64,000 nucleotides of DNA from Alnus glutinosa (Eukaryota; Streptophyta; Magnoliopsida; Fagales; Betulaceae). Of the stretch, positions 49,657 to 60,423 are shown piece after piece. The stretch is from assembly GCF_958979055.1 (NCBI RefSeq), contig NC_084899.1:1128501-1192500 (forward strand), written 5' to 3'. The first letter of the stretch is position 1; each line of letters begins with the position of its first letter. Both the position numbers and the translations under genes were made by a program. The notes beneath the pieces were generated by a model, which did no database searches, was not told where the DNA came from, and saw only the letters and a list, made by a program, of their open reading frames with translations.

Positions 49657-50259
49657 TCATTAATATGTCTTTGTATAAATATCGTGCACTTTATATTACG
49701 AAAAAAATCATTTTTTTCTTTTTGGGTGGTTAGATAGCACGGTGTCGATTGTGAAAGAGTAATGGGTGAGCAGCTATGATTTTTCTTCACCTGAGGGCCT
49801 GACAGGGAAATGAGAGATGGCTGAGACACGTGGGGGGCTTTGCCTTTGGGAAAAGCCAAATACAGTACAGACACGGACCAGGTGGTCACGTACGGTTCTG
49901 CCTCACATTTATGAGTACACGTGCTCCTTTGTGACAATGCTTATCCTCAAACTGTATTGGAATTTCTGGCAATTATATATATAATTCTTGTAGAGTAATT
50001 CTCCCTAAATATTGCCTTATTAGAAGTAGGTTTATTTCCTAATATTGATCCATTCACAATTAAAATAGCACTTTCCTAAAGATGTAACGAGGAATTCAAA
50101 CGAAGACTTAAAAATAATTAAAAGAGAGTAATGTTAGAAATTATATTTCTGTTATATAATGTTAACATGGCCGCTTCTACTAGAGTTTAGATTTTTTTAA
50201 CAATAATTAGTTTAAGAGATAGTTAAAACTATTACATCAGCATTGTAGAATAATTAAGT
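49500..50259. other. Spacer with (TA)n tract, no gene
   Basis: Contains a (ta)n tract at 49,619-49,653. The stretch 49,730-49,930 is GC-richer than its surroundings, with cacgtggggggctttgcc, and its minus strand has a 106-codon frame that matches nothing known. Treated as non-coding. Confidence 0.35.
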
Positions 50260-50268
50260 GTTTTAAAA

Positions 50269-50630
50269 GGGTTAAATACATATTTGTTCCTTGTGCTTTA
50301 CGACCTTCATTTTTTGTCCCTTTAGTTTCATTTTTTTATCAATTTTGGTACCTGTGGTATATGAAAAGACGGAAATGGTACCTCCGTCTGATTTTCTGTC
50401 ATGTTGTTGTCTGGATGTTGTTGGAAACGATGTGTAAAAAATTGGGTTCTGGGCTTGAAATTTTTAGGTACCCAATGACGTGGGTGGACATTAGTTTTGG
50501 ACGAGAAATCAGACGGAGGTACCATTTCCGTTTTTTCATATACCACAGGTACCAAATTTGATAAAAAGTGAAACTAAGGGGACAATAAATAAAGGTCGTA
50601 AAGCACAGGGGGCAAATATGTATTTAACCC
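50269..50630. mobile_element. 362-bp Mutator-like MITE with perfect 9-bp target duplication
   Basis: The ends GGGTTAAATACATATTTG and CAAATATGTATTTAACCC are exact complements. GTTTTAAAA flanks both sides exactly (50,260-50,268 and 50,631-50,639). The inverted arms extend about 150 bases (taccacaggtacc against ggtacctgtggta; agacggaggtaccatttccg). This is the cleanest member of the GGGTTAAATA group in the window and probably young. Confidence 0.9.
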
Positions 50631-50639
50631 GTTTTAAAA

Positions 50640-52739
50640 TATTAAACTATTAATAAAATGATTGAATTCATCATTTTCTATCCATTTAAACTTTTGAAAT
50701 AAGATATAATTTAACACAATATCATAAATCTGCTATTGCCTACCGCAAGATAGATATAAATGTTATTCGTTGGATGGGACGGACTGACTTCCTAAAACAG
50801 GAAGCTGACTAGAAGATGGATATTGCGGAAGGCTAAAAGGATAGCGGCGGGGTGTAGTGGTGGTTTTGGAGGTCGCATACCTTGGTTGCAGTGACATCGA
50901 CACTGACAAGTCTTCTCATTTTCGCAATCCCAACAAGACTAGTAGTAAGGGACACAGAGAGTGCTCCCTCAGCATAAGCGCTAAGCAATAATAATTCCTC
51001 AGATTAGTCATCCATTTAGGGCTTCTAGGTGACGTACACAATATTGAACTCTAAGAGTTACATTTGCTACCTTGTTGTCACGGGCTGGCTTTTCAAAGAG
51101 ATACTTTAGCAGGTCCATCCTTGCAATCAGCATGGTCGACTAGTTCAGCATGTAGTGGCGTAGGTGTTGCGAGGCCAGTATTTTTCACTTAGTTCCCCCA
51201 AGATGGATTTCGAGGGTTAACCTCCCAAGAAATACTAGAACATCTCTTGGTGTACATCCGGAATGACATAGATATAATTATTTTAATTAAAAAATTACAT
51301 TTATCCCATCCAAAAGGACATAGATGTCTATGCCATTCCAGATGTATACCAAGAGATGCTCTAACATTTCTTTAACCTCCCTTGCCCAACTCTACTGTTT
51401 TCTTTGTAAACAAATATATTGAGTTCGAATCTTAACAGTACTACAATTTATCTTATTTCAATTAAATATTCAATGTATTGATGAAACTTTACCGACCCAA
51501 AATGCATCGTCGTATTACGACATATACGGGGGAGATGGAACCTACTACTTATAAACTAGCTAGATGGCTGGTATGTGGTCCTGATCAGCTTTGAGTAAAA
51601 CGTATATAATTGCCCCACATCCACTTGTTACAAAATTATAATCCTTCCATGCATATATGTTCGAGATTTGTGCATGGTTGGTGAGAAACATGCCCCACGA
51701 ATTCTTACTGGCAATAGGTATAGTGGGGATCTATAGTTTTTTTTTTTTTTTTTTGGACTCAAAATAATTAGGGGTGTGAAAAAACACACTAAAAAATTTG
51801 GCGAAATAGGAATGGGAAATGATAAATATACAACCCCATCACAACTAGGAGATCGATCGTTGCAAAGTCGTTTAGCAAGATGTACAGTATCCCAAAATAG
51901 GATACTTACAAAAGAATCTTTAGTCTTGCAATTTTCTTTGTATTTTTCCCATATGCTACAGAAATATGATTATTGTGAATGTCTTTCGTTCTCTTTTCAA
52001 TCTTTGATATGGGAGTAGATAATTAAGGGATGGTGTTCAAGTCAACCATGGTGGCCACTGGTGTACCAAATCATCCCAAGAATGTATACTTTGTCATAAA
52101 CTTTTCTATTTTCTCCTTTGGTGGAAAAGTTAGTTTGGATTTTTGCCATCATGTCTGATCCTGCTACATTTTTGACTTCTCAGATTCCCTTGTCAGCGTC
52201 CCTACTTGTCTGCCAAGTGTTCTACTGTTGTTCGTGTGGATATTATATGGTAATTGCGATATTAAGATCATTGGTAGGTTGGGATTTTATTCTACCCCAA
52301 TTAAGTTTGATCACCATTACTGTTAACAACAATGATATGACTTATGAGGATATGCAAGTTTTGTGATTGCTTCTGATACGAGATCTGATATTAATATAAT
52401 GTAGAACTTAAAAGCCAGGTGGTACACCTAGGAACGTAACATATCACCACGTTATGTTTATGGCAGCTCATTCTATCTTATAGGCTGTCCCCTCCGAGAC
52501 TTAAACGTGTGACGTCGCGTCTGACTCTACTATCAAATTATATAAACTTTAGGTAGAACTCACACGTGAATACCGGCTTGCAAATGGAGAGTGCCTAATA
52601 ATTAATATACACATAATTAAAATTATACTTAAGTCATTTGGGACAAGTATCATTAGGTTACGAAGACACTATTCAACAGCTATGGTTCAGAATTTGCTCT
52701 GGAAAATGACAAAATAGACAAGCTTTAGGTTGGCAGGGG

Positions 52740-52773
<34 letters not shown>

Positions 52774-52781
52774 GCTTCTAA

Positions 52782-52816
<35 letters not shown>

Positions 52817-53505
52817 ACAGATTTGAGGGAAAGTAAGTCCAGGTTTTACAAGAATAAATCTCAGCATTGGGAATTTTGTTGTACAGGTGCTGAACAGAGA
52901 TCTTTGCAACTGCAAAAGGATTTACTGATTTAGTTTGAATCTGCAGAGGCACTAGTTGTTACCATCTGTTGTATGGCTCGCATTGAAATTCACTGTTTCT
53001 TCCTGCTTTACTTGCAATAAAGTAGTCATTCAAAGGGACAAAGTTCTACACTGTAATCATTTTTAATTCTATGATTTCAAAGTGGGACTAAATTATTAGT
53101 GAAGCTGATGCCATGTGCTGAGCCAGTGAAAAAGTAAGTGCTTTTAACTTTCTCCATTCTCATGGGGGAGAGAGATCTATGTAAGCTTTTCCTTTTTCAC
53201 TTTTAAAATTCATCCTTGTCTATTGCCTTGACGATTAAGCTTGTGAATGTGACATTTAGCTTTTGAATTGCTATTTCACATTAAACGGTCATTGCTCTCC
53301 AGTTTGGCTTGCCCTACTGAACCCTCTTCTTGTAAAAACAAACGGTAAAAATTGCTTCCAGTAAAGACATATATATATATATTCCATTAGAAGTTGTAAA
53401 ATGACTTAGGGAAATGTAAAACAAAGTAAAAAAAAAGAAAGAACTAATTAACAACCCAAAGTTAATTAAGTTCTCCAAACCATTAATTACATTGATGACA
53501 ATGAA
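50640..53505. other. Intergenic DNA, no gene recognised
   Basis: Between the Mutator-like MITE and BG1-like. A short inverted pair lies at about 51,236-51,366 (agaacatctcttggtgtaca against tataccaagagatgctctaa), enclosing an AT-rich stretch, probably a small MITE. The stretch 51,800-52,370 has mildly coding-like composition but is interrupted on all frames and matches no family I recognise. Near 52,490-52,530 a cctccgagacttaaacgtgt stretch resembles a common retroelement-associated repeat. Downstream of 52,800 the sequence looks unique, without frames. Confidence 0.35.
52742..52817 (+). repeat. Compound microsatellite (CT)n-(AC)n-(AT)n
   Basis: A (ct)n tract of about 30 bases, a short unique spacer, then (ac)n running directly into (at)n. 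Short frames across it are artefacts. Confidence 0.9.
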
Positions 53506-54594
53506 CTACAAAATAAACCCATTAGCAATTGCTTGATTTGTTTGCAAATTAGTAGTTTCATACACAGGAAGCTCCTCTCTATACCTTCCAATCCCAACAA
53601 GGTGATCAAGCTCAAACAAATCCGAACTGGAACAGCTCTGAGCATCATCATCATCTTCCTCATCATCAGCATCAGCATCCCCATTGTCACGAAAACCTCT
53701 CAAATTGAATGCACTTGTACTCTTCTTTACAGAACAAGTTTTTGCAATTTTTCGAAGAGTTGGAACTGGCATTAGGCAGGGATCCTCTTCATAGATACAT
53801 TTATGAGCGCATGGCTGAGAATCCTCACCAACGATCACGTCGAGAGGAGAGAACCTCACTGACCTTTTGATACCATTGCTCAATTTTCCTCTTGAAGCAG
53901 GGGTTTTGCTCAGGCAAGACCTCGAAAATGAAGCCGCCGAAGAACACGCAGGCTTGGATTTAGGCTCCAAGTTCACATCTTCCACAGCTCCAACATAACA
54001 CATTTTGGCTTTCTTGACATTATCCGAATTGAAAATCGAATTGAGAAAGGTAGCAATGCGACCGCCAGGTGAAATGGGCTGCTTCACTTTCTTCAACTCA
54101 CCGTAGATTTTCAATGCCCGTAGTTTCGTCTTCGTAAAACCACCCTCAATCTTCGGCTTGGACTGCTTCTCTGAATTCCTATACTCCACGTTCGCTTGCT
54201 TCTTGGAGCTCTGCAATTTCGGCTTCAATTTGTGTTTGTAGCTCGACTCTGTTTCGGAGGATGAGAAGGCTGCGCCAGAGCTAGACTCTGAGGAGCTTGA
54301 GGTTGAGTTGAAGAGCACAGAGCTGCGAATGCTCTGCTTCTCCATCCAATCTTCGATCATGACCGCTCGGCGAAGATTCATCGCCTCCTTTTTCTCTTCG
54401 CCTACCCAAGTGCCACGCTTAGCTCTAGAACTGCTCTGTTTCTTGAACATGGTTGTTTCTTTGAAGTGGGCTTCGTCGGCGTTGGATTCGTCGATGGAAC
54501 GGTAGATAGCGTCGAGGAGAGTGGAAGAGAAAGATGGGGTTCTCCTCCTTTGTGGGAATGTGTCTTCTCGTAGCGATCTCTCCCTTCTGTACAT
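53506..54594 (-). CDS. BG1L: BIG GRAIN 1-like protein
   Basis: Single exon, 362 residues, starting MYRRERSLREDTFPQRR at 54594; the open frame continues upstream, but this ATG matches the family start. Family marks are the N-terminal PSFSSTLLDAIYRSIDES block, the middle GGRIATFLNSIFNS segment, SRSCLSKTP, VRFSPLDVIV, and the C-terminal acidic run ending SSSDLFELDHL. The protein is highly charged and Ser-rich with no catalytic domain. Rice BIG GRAIN 1 is a membrane-associated positive regulator of auxin response and transport that increases organ and grain size; dicot homologues are less studied. A minus-strand TATAAAA at 54,652-54,658 could be the core promoter with a short leader. The opposite-strand frames are shadows. 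Confidence 0.9.
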   Translation of the reverse strand: MYRRERSLREDTFPQRRRTPSFSSTLLDAIYRSIDESNADEAHFKETTMFKKQSSSRAKRGTWVGEEKKEAMNLRRAVMIEDWMEKQSIRSSVLFNSTSSSSESSSGAAFSSSETESSYKHKLKPKLQSSKKQANVEYRNSEKQSKPKIEGGFTKTKLRALKIYGELKKVKQPISPGGRIATFLNSIFNSDNVKKAKMCYVGAVEDVNLEPKSKPACSSAASFSRSCLSKTPASRGKLSNGIKRSVRFSPLDVIVGEDSQPCAHKCIYEEDPCLMPVPTLRKIAKTCSVKKSTSAFNLRGFRDNGDADADDEEDDDDAQSCSSSDLFELDHLVGIGRYREELPVYETTNLQTNQAIANGFIL

Positions 54595-54659
54595 ATTTGT
54601 GATGTACAATGGAATTTTGAAGATGAAACAGAGAGTCTTTCTTCTTCTTTTTTTTATAA

Positions 54660-55233
54660 GGGAAAACACAGAGGAGACGAACAGAGGACAAGACTGAGGT
54701 CTTGGGTTTAGTTTATGGGTAGTGAAGAGCTGTAGTGTTTGCTTTGAGAACGTCAAAAGCTGCAGGAGACATTAATAGAGTGCAAGTAGATCATGTGAAA
54801 GAACAAAAGAAAGAGAAAACATGTTTCTTGCTGTGCTTGTGTACGGCTTCAAGTAAACATAGATGAGAGAGATACGACCACTGGCACTGAGCAAGGAAGA
54901 CAGGGAGAAAAAGGCAAATCACACGCTTGGATTTGGACTTTGAAAAAGTAAAGGTTGTAATCCCACCCGAATCCAAACTCCACTTGATAAGGTTAACAAA
55001 GAATACAAAAAAAAAAAACTCGGCTTGAGTTTGGCTCAAGCTATATGTCAAACATACCACGAAGATGTCCTAAAATTTTTTTGGTTCTTCCAATTGTTTT
55101 ACATAAATTTAACCAGCTCAAGGATGAGATTGTGAGATTCATTTGTTTCGAATAGTCTAAGATATAAGATTTATCTACCTGAGACAGGCGAGCTTTGTAG
55201 TCTTCATCGGCTCTCGTTGAAGGGATTTCAATA
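54660..55233. other. BG1-like upstream region
   Basis: Probable promoter DNA with no frame of note. An 89-codon minus frame at 54,791-55,060 lacks any recognisable feature. Confidence 0.35.
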
Positions 55234-55560
55234 TGTAAGAACTAATAATAATTTAAAGAGAGATAAAAAAGAAGAAGAGAGAAAACATAGATTTTAGGTG
55301 GTTCGGCTTATGGCTTACATCCACACGTCAAAATCTTTTCTTTGACTACATATTTCCTTTATTCATTTTATAGTATACAAGACTCTATTTATAGAGAAAG
55401 AGTCTTAACGTTACAAGTCTTTTTTAATTTTACATTAACAACAATAAATTTAATTTATCATTTTATAACTCTTGTTTCTTGAGTACTTGTAACTATTGTC
55501 TCTTACTTGCAACTCTTGTCACTTGATTTCTTATAACTCTTGTCTTAATACAATCCATGT
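55234..55560. mobile_element. LTR-like fossil fragment
   Basis: The stretch contains gtggttcggcttatggctta, a motif common in plant LTR sequences, with TG/CA-type possible ends. It shares this motif and layout with 56,770-57,115. It is old and broken, with no internal coding region, so family assignment is weak; a solo LTR or a TRIM-like piece is possible. Confidence 0.3.
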
Positions 55561-56322
55561 CATCTATATACTTAAATTAGGCTTGATAAAAAGTTTGATT
55601 CTTTTATCATTAGTCAATTCAATTTGAGTTAAGGATGTCAATTTGTGTTTTCGTGGTGGGTTTGAGTTGTAACGAGACATGAATATAAAATTATTTAGGT
55701 CAATTTTAACGTGCTAATTTCGTGTCGGGTTCACATGTCGTGTAAAAAATTGTCAGTTTTAAACGTCTCTTGTCGAGTTCGGATAATGTATGGGTATAAA
55801 GTTATATAAATCAACCATAACCCTACCAATTTAGTTAAACAAGTCAAACCCCTCAACCCGAACTCTCTAATTTTGCGTTGAGTTTGTGTCGGGTTTGCAA
55901 GTTATGTTGAAACTTGCACGCTTTAATCTAAGCTCAACCTATAGTGAACAAAGTATTATTTTAAATTGAGTTATAATTTTATTTTATTTTTTTCATTTTA
56001 GTTTATTAAACTGACATGATTCTCATGTGTATTTTTTAATAGGACATGTTTTCTTAAATGTACTTTTAAAAATATAGTGACACATGACAGTTTAATAGAT
56101 TGCGTTTAAAGAAATCCGTCCAACCCAATTAAAAATAAAAAAAATAAAAAAGAATAAAACTTTGTCCACCTTTAATGAAACCCGAACTTACATATCCCTA
56201 TTTCTTAATCAGAAAGTTCAAAAACTACGTAACATAATGAAGATAGTTAGAAGATAACTTGGATGAAAGAACGAAAGTGTAAATGTAAGAAGTTCCATTA
56301 ATTCCCTTAGGCTTAGGCTCCG

Positions 56323-56695
56323 TTTGTTTGTTTGGTGTGCCTGATCATCATCGAGTCATTTTAGACCACCATCGGGTAACTCCAAGCCACCCTGGACCAC
56401 AATTGAGCAACCTCTGAGTCACCGCCCGACCACCATCGAGCCACTGTCGTTTACTACTGAACTATCGACAGGCTTCCGTCAGACCACTGTCGAAACTCAA
56501 TTTATCAGGTTAATTTTTTTAAAATTATTTTATATTAGTATTTTTATGTTATGAATAACAATTGATTTTTATAAGTTAATATAATTGATTGAAAATATAA
56601 AAAATATTTGTAATTTTTCGTACGTGTCAAACACAAAAAAAATATTTTCTTGAAAATTAATTTATCTCAAAACATTTTACGCCGGAAGAAACAAA
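56323..56695. mobile_element. TIR element remnant with repetitive GC-rich core
   Basis: The right end acattttacgccggaagaaa and a ctccgtttgtttgtttgg left end resemble the termini of the 36,698 element. The core has diverged repeats of accaccatcgagccac type (56,345-56,480). No target duplication was read. Confidence 0.4.
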
Positions 56696-56769
56696 ACATT
56701 AAAATCCATTCTCAAACTTGTTTATCAACATAATAACTTGTTTGAGTTGTACTAATTGATAAAATATTT

Positions 56770-57115
56770 CCTAAAATAAAGATGTGAAAGAGAATATAAT
56801 ATGAAATATAAATAAATAGACACAAAGAATTACATGGTTCGGTTTATGACCTACGTTTATAGAATAAAAAGTAAATGTAGCCACGTTTATAATATAACAA
56901 GCTCTTATTTATAAGAGAATTAAATAATACAAATAGACTTCAATTACAATTAGGTAACTGTGATTAAGTGATAGACTTTAATTCTAATTATGTCAGTCTT
57001 CAACTGTGTCTAAGTAATAATCTTTAACTGTAATTAGGTTACAATCTTCAATTATAAGTAGGTGACAGTCTCCGGCTATAACTTGAATTTTATATCTCTT
57101 ATATACACTAACAAA
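56770..57115. mobile_element. LTR-like fossil fragment, second copy
   Basis: atggttcggtttatgaccta and a following AT-rich part parallel the fragment at 55,234-55,560, with diverged sequence throughout. Old and broken; no coding part is attached. Confidence 0.3.
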
Positions 57116-57626
57116 ATGAATTACCCTTTCAATAAACAAACATAAATAGGTATATATATCAAGCAAATCGAAATTCTAGAACTTTTCATGAAATATTCGA
57201 TTCGTTTAAAGAAAAAGTAGAGAGAGAGAGAGAGAGAGAGTAATTATGGGTGTTAAAAAGTGGAATAAGATCCCATACATGTAGCTAATCGTTTTAGAGC
57301 ACTAGAAACTTTTGGAATGGTGAACGTGGTGCCGTTTTCACCAAGAGATATTGTTCCATATTCGATAATTGTAGAAAAATGAAACGATTTTTTGGGTAAT
57401 AATTATAGGGTATTATTGGTCACAACAACTATTGTAAGCCAATTTGTAAGCCACTGCATACTTTTTATAAATACAGTAATGCCCTTTTCCCATTAATAAT
57501 TGCAACTCTTCCAACTCAATCAAAAGATGCAATCTTTGAAGAGTTGTATTTATCCCCCTATCAAGGAACACCTTCCCTATCACTCTTGAGAGATAATTGT
57601 ATATGTGGGAGCAGACCACCCTCCGG

Positions 57627-57643
57627 CCCCCCCCCCCCCCCCC
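57627..57643 (+). repeat. Poly-C tract
   Basis: Seventeen consecutive C, beside a gga/ggcc-rich edge. A 15-base poly-G tract occurs at 59,247-59,261. Both are rare in this AT-rich setting and could be assembly-sensitive. Confidence 0.9.
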
Positions 57644-57708
57644 ACTCCCCAAAGTTTTTCATGTTTATCCTCTAATTTTATTTATTTATTTTTTAAAAAA
57701 AAAACTTC

Positions 57709-58245
57709 ACTTAATCCCCTTGACCTTTCATCACATTTGCAATTATCTCCCTAAACTTCAAAATCTCTAAGTTTTTTAGTGTATCAAATTTTCAATTTTT
57801 TTTTTTTTTTTTTTTCACTTTCACATCTCTCCATTTAAAATTTCCGTTAAATCTTAATTGACGGGCGTCTAAATTTTCAAAATGCCGCTCTTTCTTCTTC
57901 ATCTTCTTCTTTTTTTAATTTTCAAAAAATTTGGTAGGATTTCCAAAATGCTCATCCTTTTTCTATCAAAAAAAATTGCAAGAATTTAGGCGTTGGTCAA
58001 GATTTAACGGAGTTCGCAAAAATATTCAAGTATGAATCTTTGAATTTTAAATTTTTTTTTTTTAACAAAAAAAATAGTATTTTTGAGAATTTTTACATGA
58101 TTTAACTGAAAATCTTAACGGATGTGTAAAATTGAACCAAAAAAAAAAAAATAATAAAAGACGGATACACTAAATTGAGAATTTTTTTAAGTTTAGAAGG
58201 ATCATTGCAAAAGTAACAACGATTCATGGGGTTAAACCAAGTTTC
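57709..58245. mobile_element. Foldback element
   Basis: The left arm acttcacttaatccccttga followed by tttgcaattatctccctaaa pairs with the right arm tttagaaggatcattgcaaa followed by ggggttaaaccaagttt. The inner parts also pair (cgttaaatcttaattgacg against atttaacggag). No transposase. Confidence 0.5.
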
Positions 58246-58408
58246 TCCTTAATTTTTTACCCTCCCCAAAAAGCATTCTTTTTAGTTTTGCTGCCCAAAT
58301 TAACCTAAATTTTTAGTTCCGCTCATGTGGGATTAGACACTATTATATTGCGATCACCCCCACATAAACCTTCAAATGAGACCAAATATGTCTCAATAAA
58401 ATGTTTTA

Positions 58409-58745
58409 GGGTTAAATATATTTTAGCCCCCCAAACTATCAGCCTATCTCCGGATGGCCCCCCAAACTACCAATGCTTAGATTCTGGCCCCCCAAACTAC
58501 CACTTTCTGATTTTTTAGCCCCATCCGTCTATTTATGCCGTCAATTCTAATAGAAATTTGTCAAAAACCCGAAAATACCCCTCCTTTAACTGTGAGAATT
58601 TCAAAGTGTAGGAGAAGTATTTTCAGATTTCTGTTTAAAATTGACGGCATAAATGGACGGACGGAACAAAAAAATCAGAAAGTGGTAGTTTGGGGGGCCA
58701 TCCAAAGAAAGAGTGGTAGTTTGGGGGCTAAAATATATTTATCCC
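58409..58745. mobile_element. 337-bp Mutator-like MITE with perfect 9-bp target duplication
   Basis: The left end GGGTTAAATATATTTTAGCC and right end GGCTAAAATATATTTATCCC are inverted. AATGTTTTA flanks both sides exactly (58,400-58,408 and 58,746-58,754). The arms carry ggccccccaaactaccac and its complement gtggtagtttggggggcc. Same terminal family as 50,269, with a different interior. Confidence 0.88.
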
Positions 58746-59020
58746 AATGTTTTAATAATGAAATTGTAGTAATTGTGTGAAATAGGCCTGTTACAATCAA
58801 GAACGGAATTAGAAATTTAATTTGGAAGGGATAAGATTGCAATGGATTTTTTTAAAGAAGTTGTCATTATTAAAAAACAAATTTTTGGAAAGAAAAAAAT
58901 ATTTTTACAAATTTTGGGAGTGGGGGTATGATCCAATAATGTTATATGTAAGACTCATATCTTATCATTCCAAATGTGATATGCCTTTTAAAATTACCAT
59001 TGAATTTGAGATGGATTATT

Positions 59021-59130
59021 TTTTTTTTTTTTTATTGACATGTCCACACAAGAGGGAGAGGGAGATTCGAACTAGTGACCTCCGCTTCATGAGGCGTGGT
59101 CCCCAGCCTATTGAGCTATCCCTTGGAGAC
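59021..59130 (-). mobile_element. tRNA-derived SINE
   Basis: On the minus strand the insert starts gtctccaagggatagctcaa (box-A-like gatagctcaataggctgg), has a box B in cactagttcgaatctccc, and ends in cattgtcaat-like sequence plus poly-A (seen as a T run at 59,019-59,033). Flanks gaatttgagatggattatt (59,002-59,020) and gaatttgagatcgattatt (59,131-59,149) are a 19-bp target duplication with one mismatch. It is a complete short SINE and not a tRNA gene: the cloverleaf does not close. Confidence 0.88.
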
Positions 59131-59149
59131 GAATTTGAGATCGATTATT

Positions 59150-60423
59150 ATTAGATTTTGGTCCAATAACGGATGCTAAGGACTATCACGTCAGCTTGTA
59201 AAGTACTCATAATAAAAACTGTAAGGCCAAGCTAAATCTTTTTTTTGGGGGGGGGGGGGGGTTACTAAATTTTTGAGTGGTCTAAGCAAGAATGGAGTAA
59301 ACTCTATAAGCAAAAAAAAAAAAAAAAGAGACCTAATATGTATGCTTATGAAGCTAGTTTGGAAAATCGTCACAATTAGTGGCATATAATTTCGTTAGCG
59401 AGATAAATAAATCAACTTTAATCCAACTGTGAAGCTAGTCTATTATCAAAATATGCTTCAACGGAGTATTGCCTGCATGCCCCCAATTGATTTTTTTTTT
59501 CAGCCCTACCTAACATAGGTTCAAATGGGCTGTATGTGGTCCAACTACAAGTCCATGACCAAGCCCACTCTAATCAGGACTCAAATGGACATGGATCAAG
59601 ATTGGCTTGTTCAAATTGCATGTCATTTTGACTGCATACAAAAATTGAAGCCCATTTGTTTACAAATGTTTAGTTACCCACTACGTTAAGGGAGTAATGC
59701 TATAATTTCCTCTTGTATCACTCTTGTATCCTTCAAAAAATAAGGTGACTTTCAAAATCACCATTGAACTTGTGATTTATCACTATTAAATTTTGATCAA
59801 ATAATAATTTTACAAGCGACTTCATTAGGGTGAACTGACGACGAACCTGTGAAAAAAAGTGTTTGAATAGCAATTAAACGATTAAATTTATTAATTTTTT
59901 ATGGGCTTAAACTTTTGGAATAAGTAGTGATTTAACGTAACATCAAAGCAAAAGTTCTGAATTCGAACCTGCCTCTGTAATTTGTCTCCTATTTCAAGTA
60001 AATATTCCACGTATTGAACCTATTTATTTAACAAAAAGCAGCAACTTGAAATTAGGTGGAATATCAAAAGAAGCTAGATCCTTAAAAATTTATTCAGGAA
60101 GAAAAATGAACATATTCTTTTCATTGATATTGACTTAATCATGTTATAAACTTTACCACCCATATCCCTTGAGAATATTCTGAAGCAATAACGAAGACAG
60201 AAAAACTTTCATAAGCGTGACTCACTTACAAATGGTGTGTGTAGCCCCCCCAAACATGAAGTGGCGCCAGTGGCACCTCACCTCTTTGCACATCTAATTT
60301 ATCTATAGACGACGAGACTTTACTAGTGTGGCCAAAAATAAATAAAAGAAAACACTCCAGTAAGCAACATCTCCTCCACACCTTGGAAAGCGCCAGTATC
60401 CATCCTCTTTGCTCAATCACAAT
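59150..60423. other. Repeat-poor spacer and 3' flank of the BRX-family gene
   Basis: A poly-G tract (59,247-59,261), and near 59,935-60,020 a widespread plant repeat (ttctgaattcgaacctgcct, then atttcaagtaaatattccac) also seen in weaker form near 16,730 and 51,425. From about 60,200 the sequence probably becomes the 3' UTR of the BRX-family gene. No gene of its own. Confidence 0.4.

Noticed and set aside
51800-52370. Possible retroelement coding remnant
   Set aside because: Composition is mildly coding-like, but no motif of gag, protease, reverse transcriptase or integrase could be recognised.
59040-59130. A tRNA gene on the minus strand
   Set aside because: Box A and B are present but the acceptor stem and anticodon arm do not pair, and the poly-A tail plus target duplication show a SINE.
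59930-60020. LTR-retrotransposon primer-binding region
   Set aside because: The atttcaa-attcgaacctgcc type sequence recurs near 16.7 and 51.4 kb as a general repeat, but no LTR or TGGTATCAGAGC site is intact beside it.
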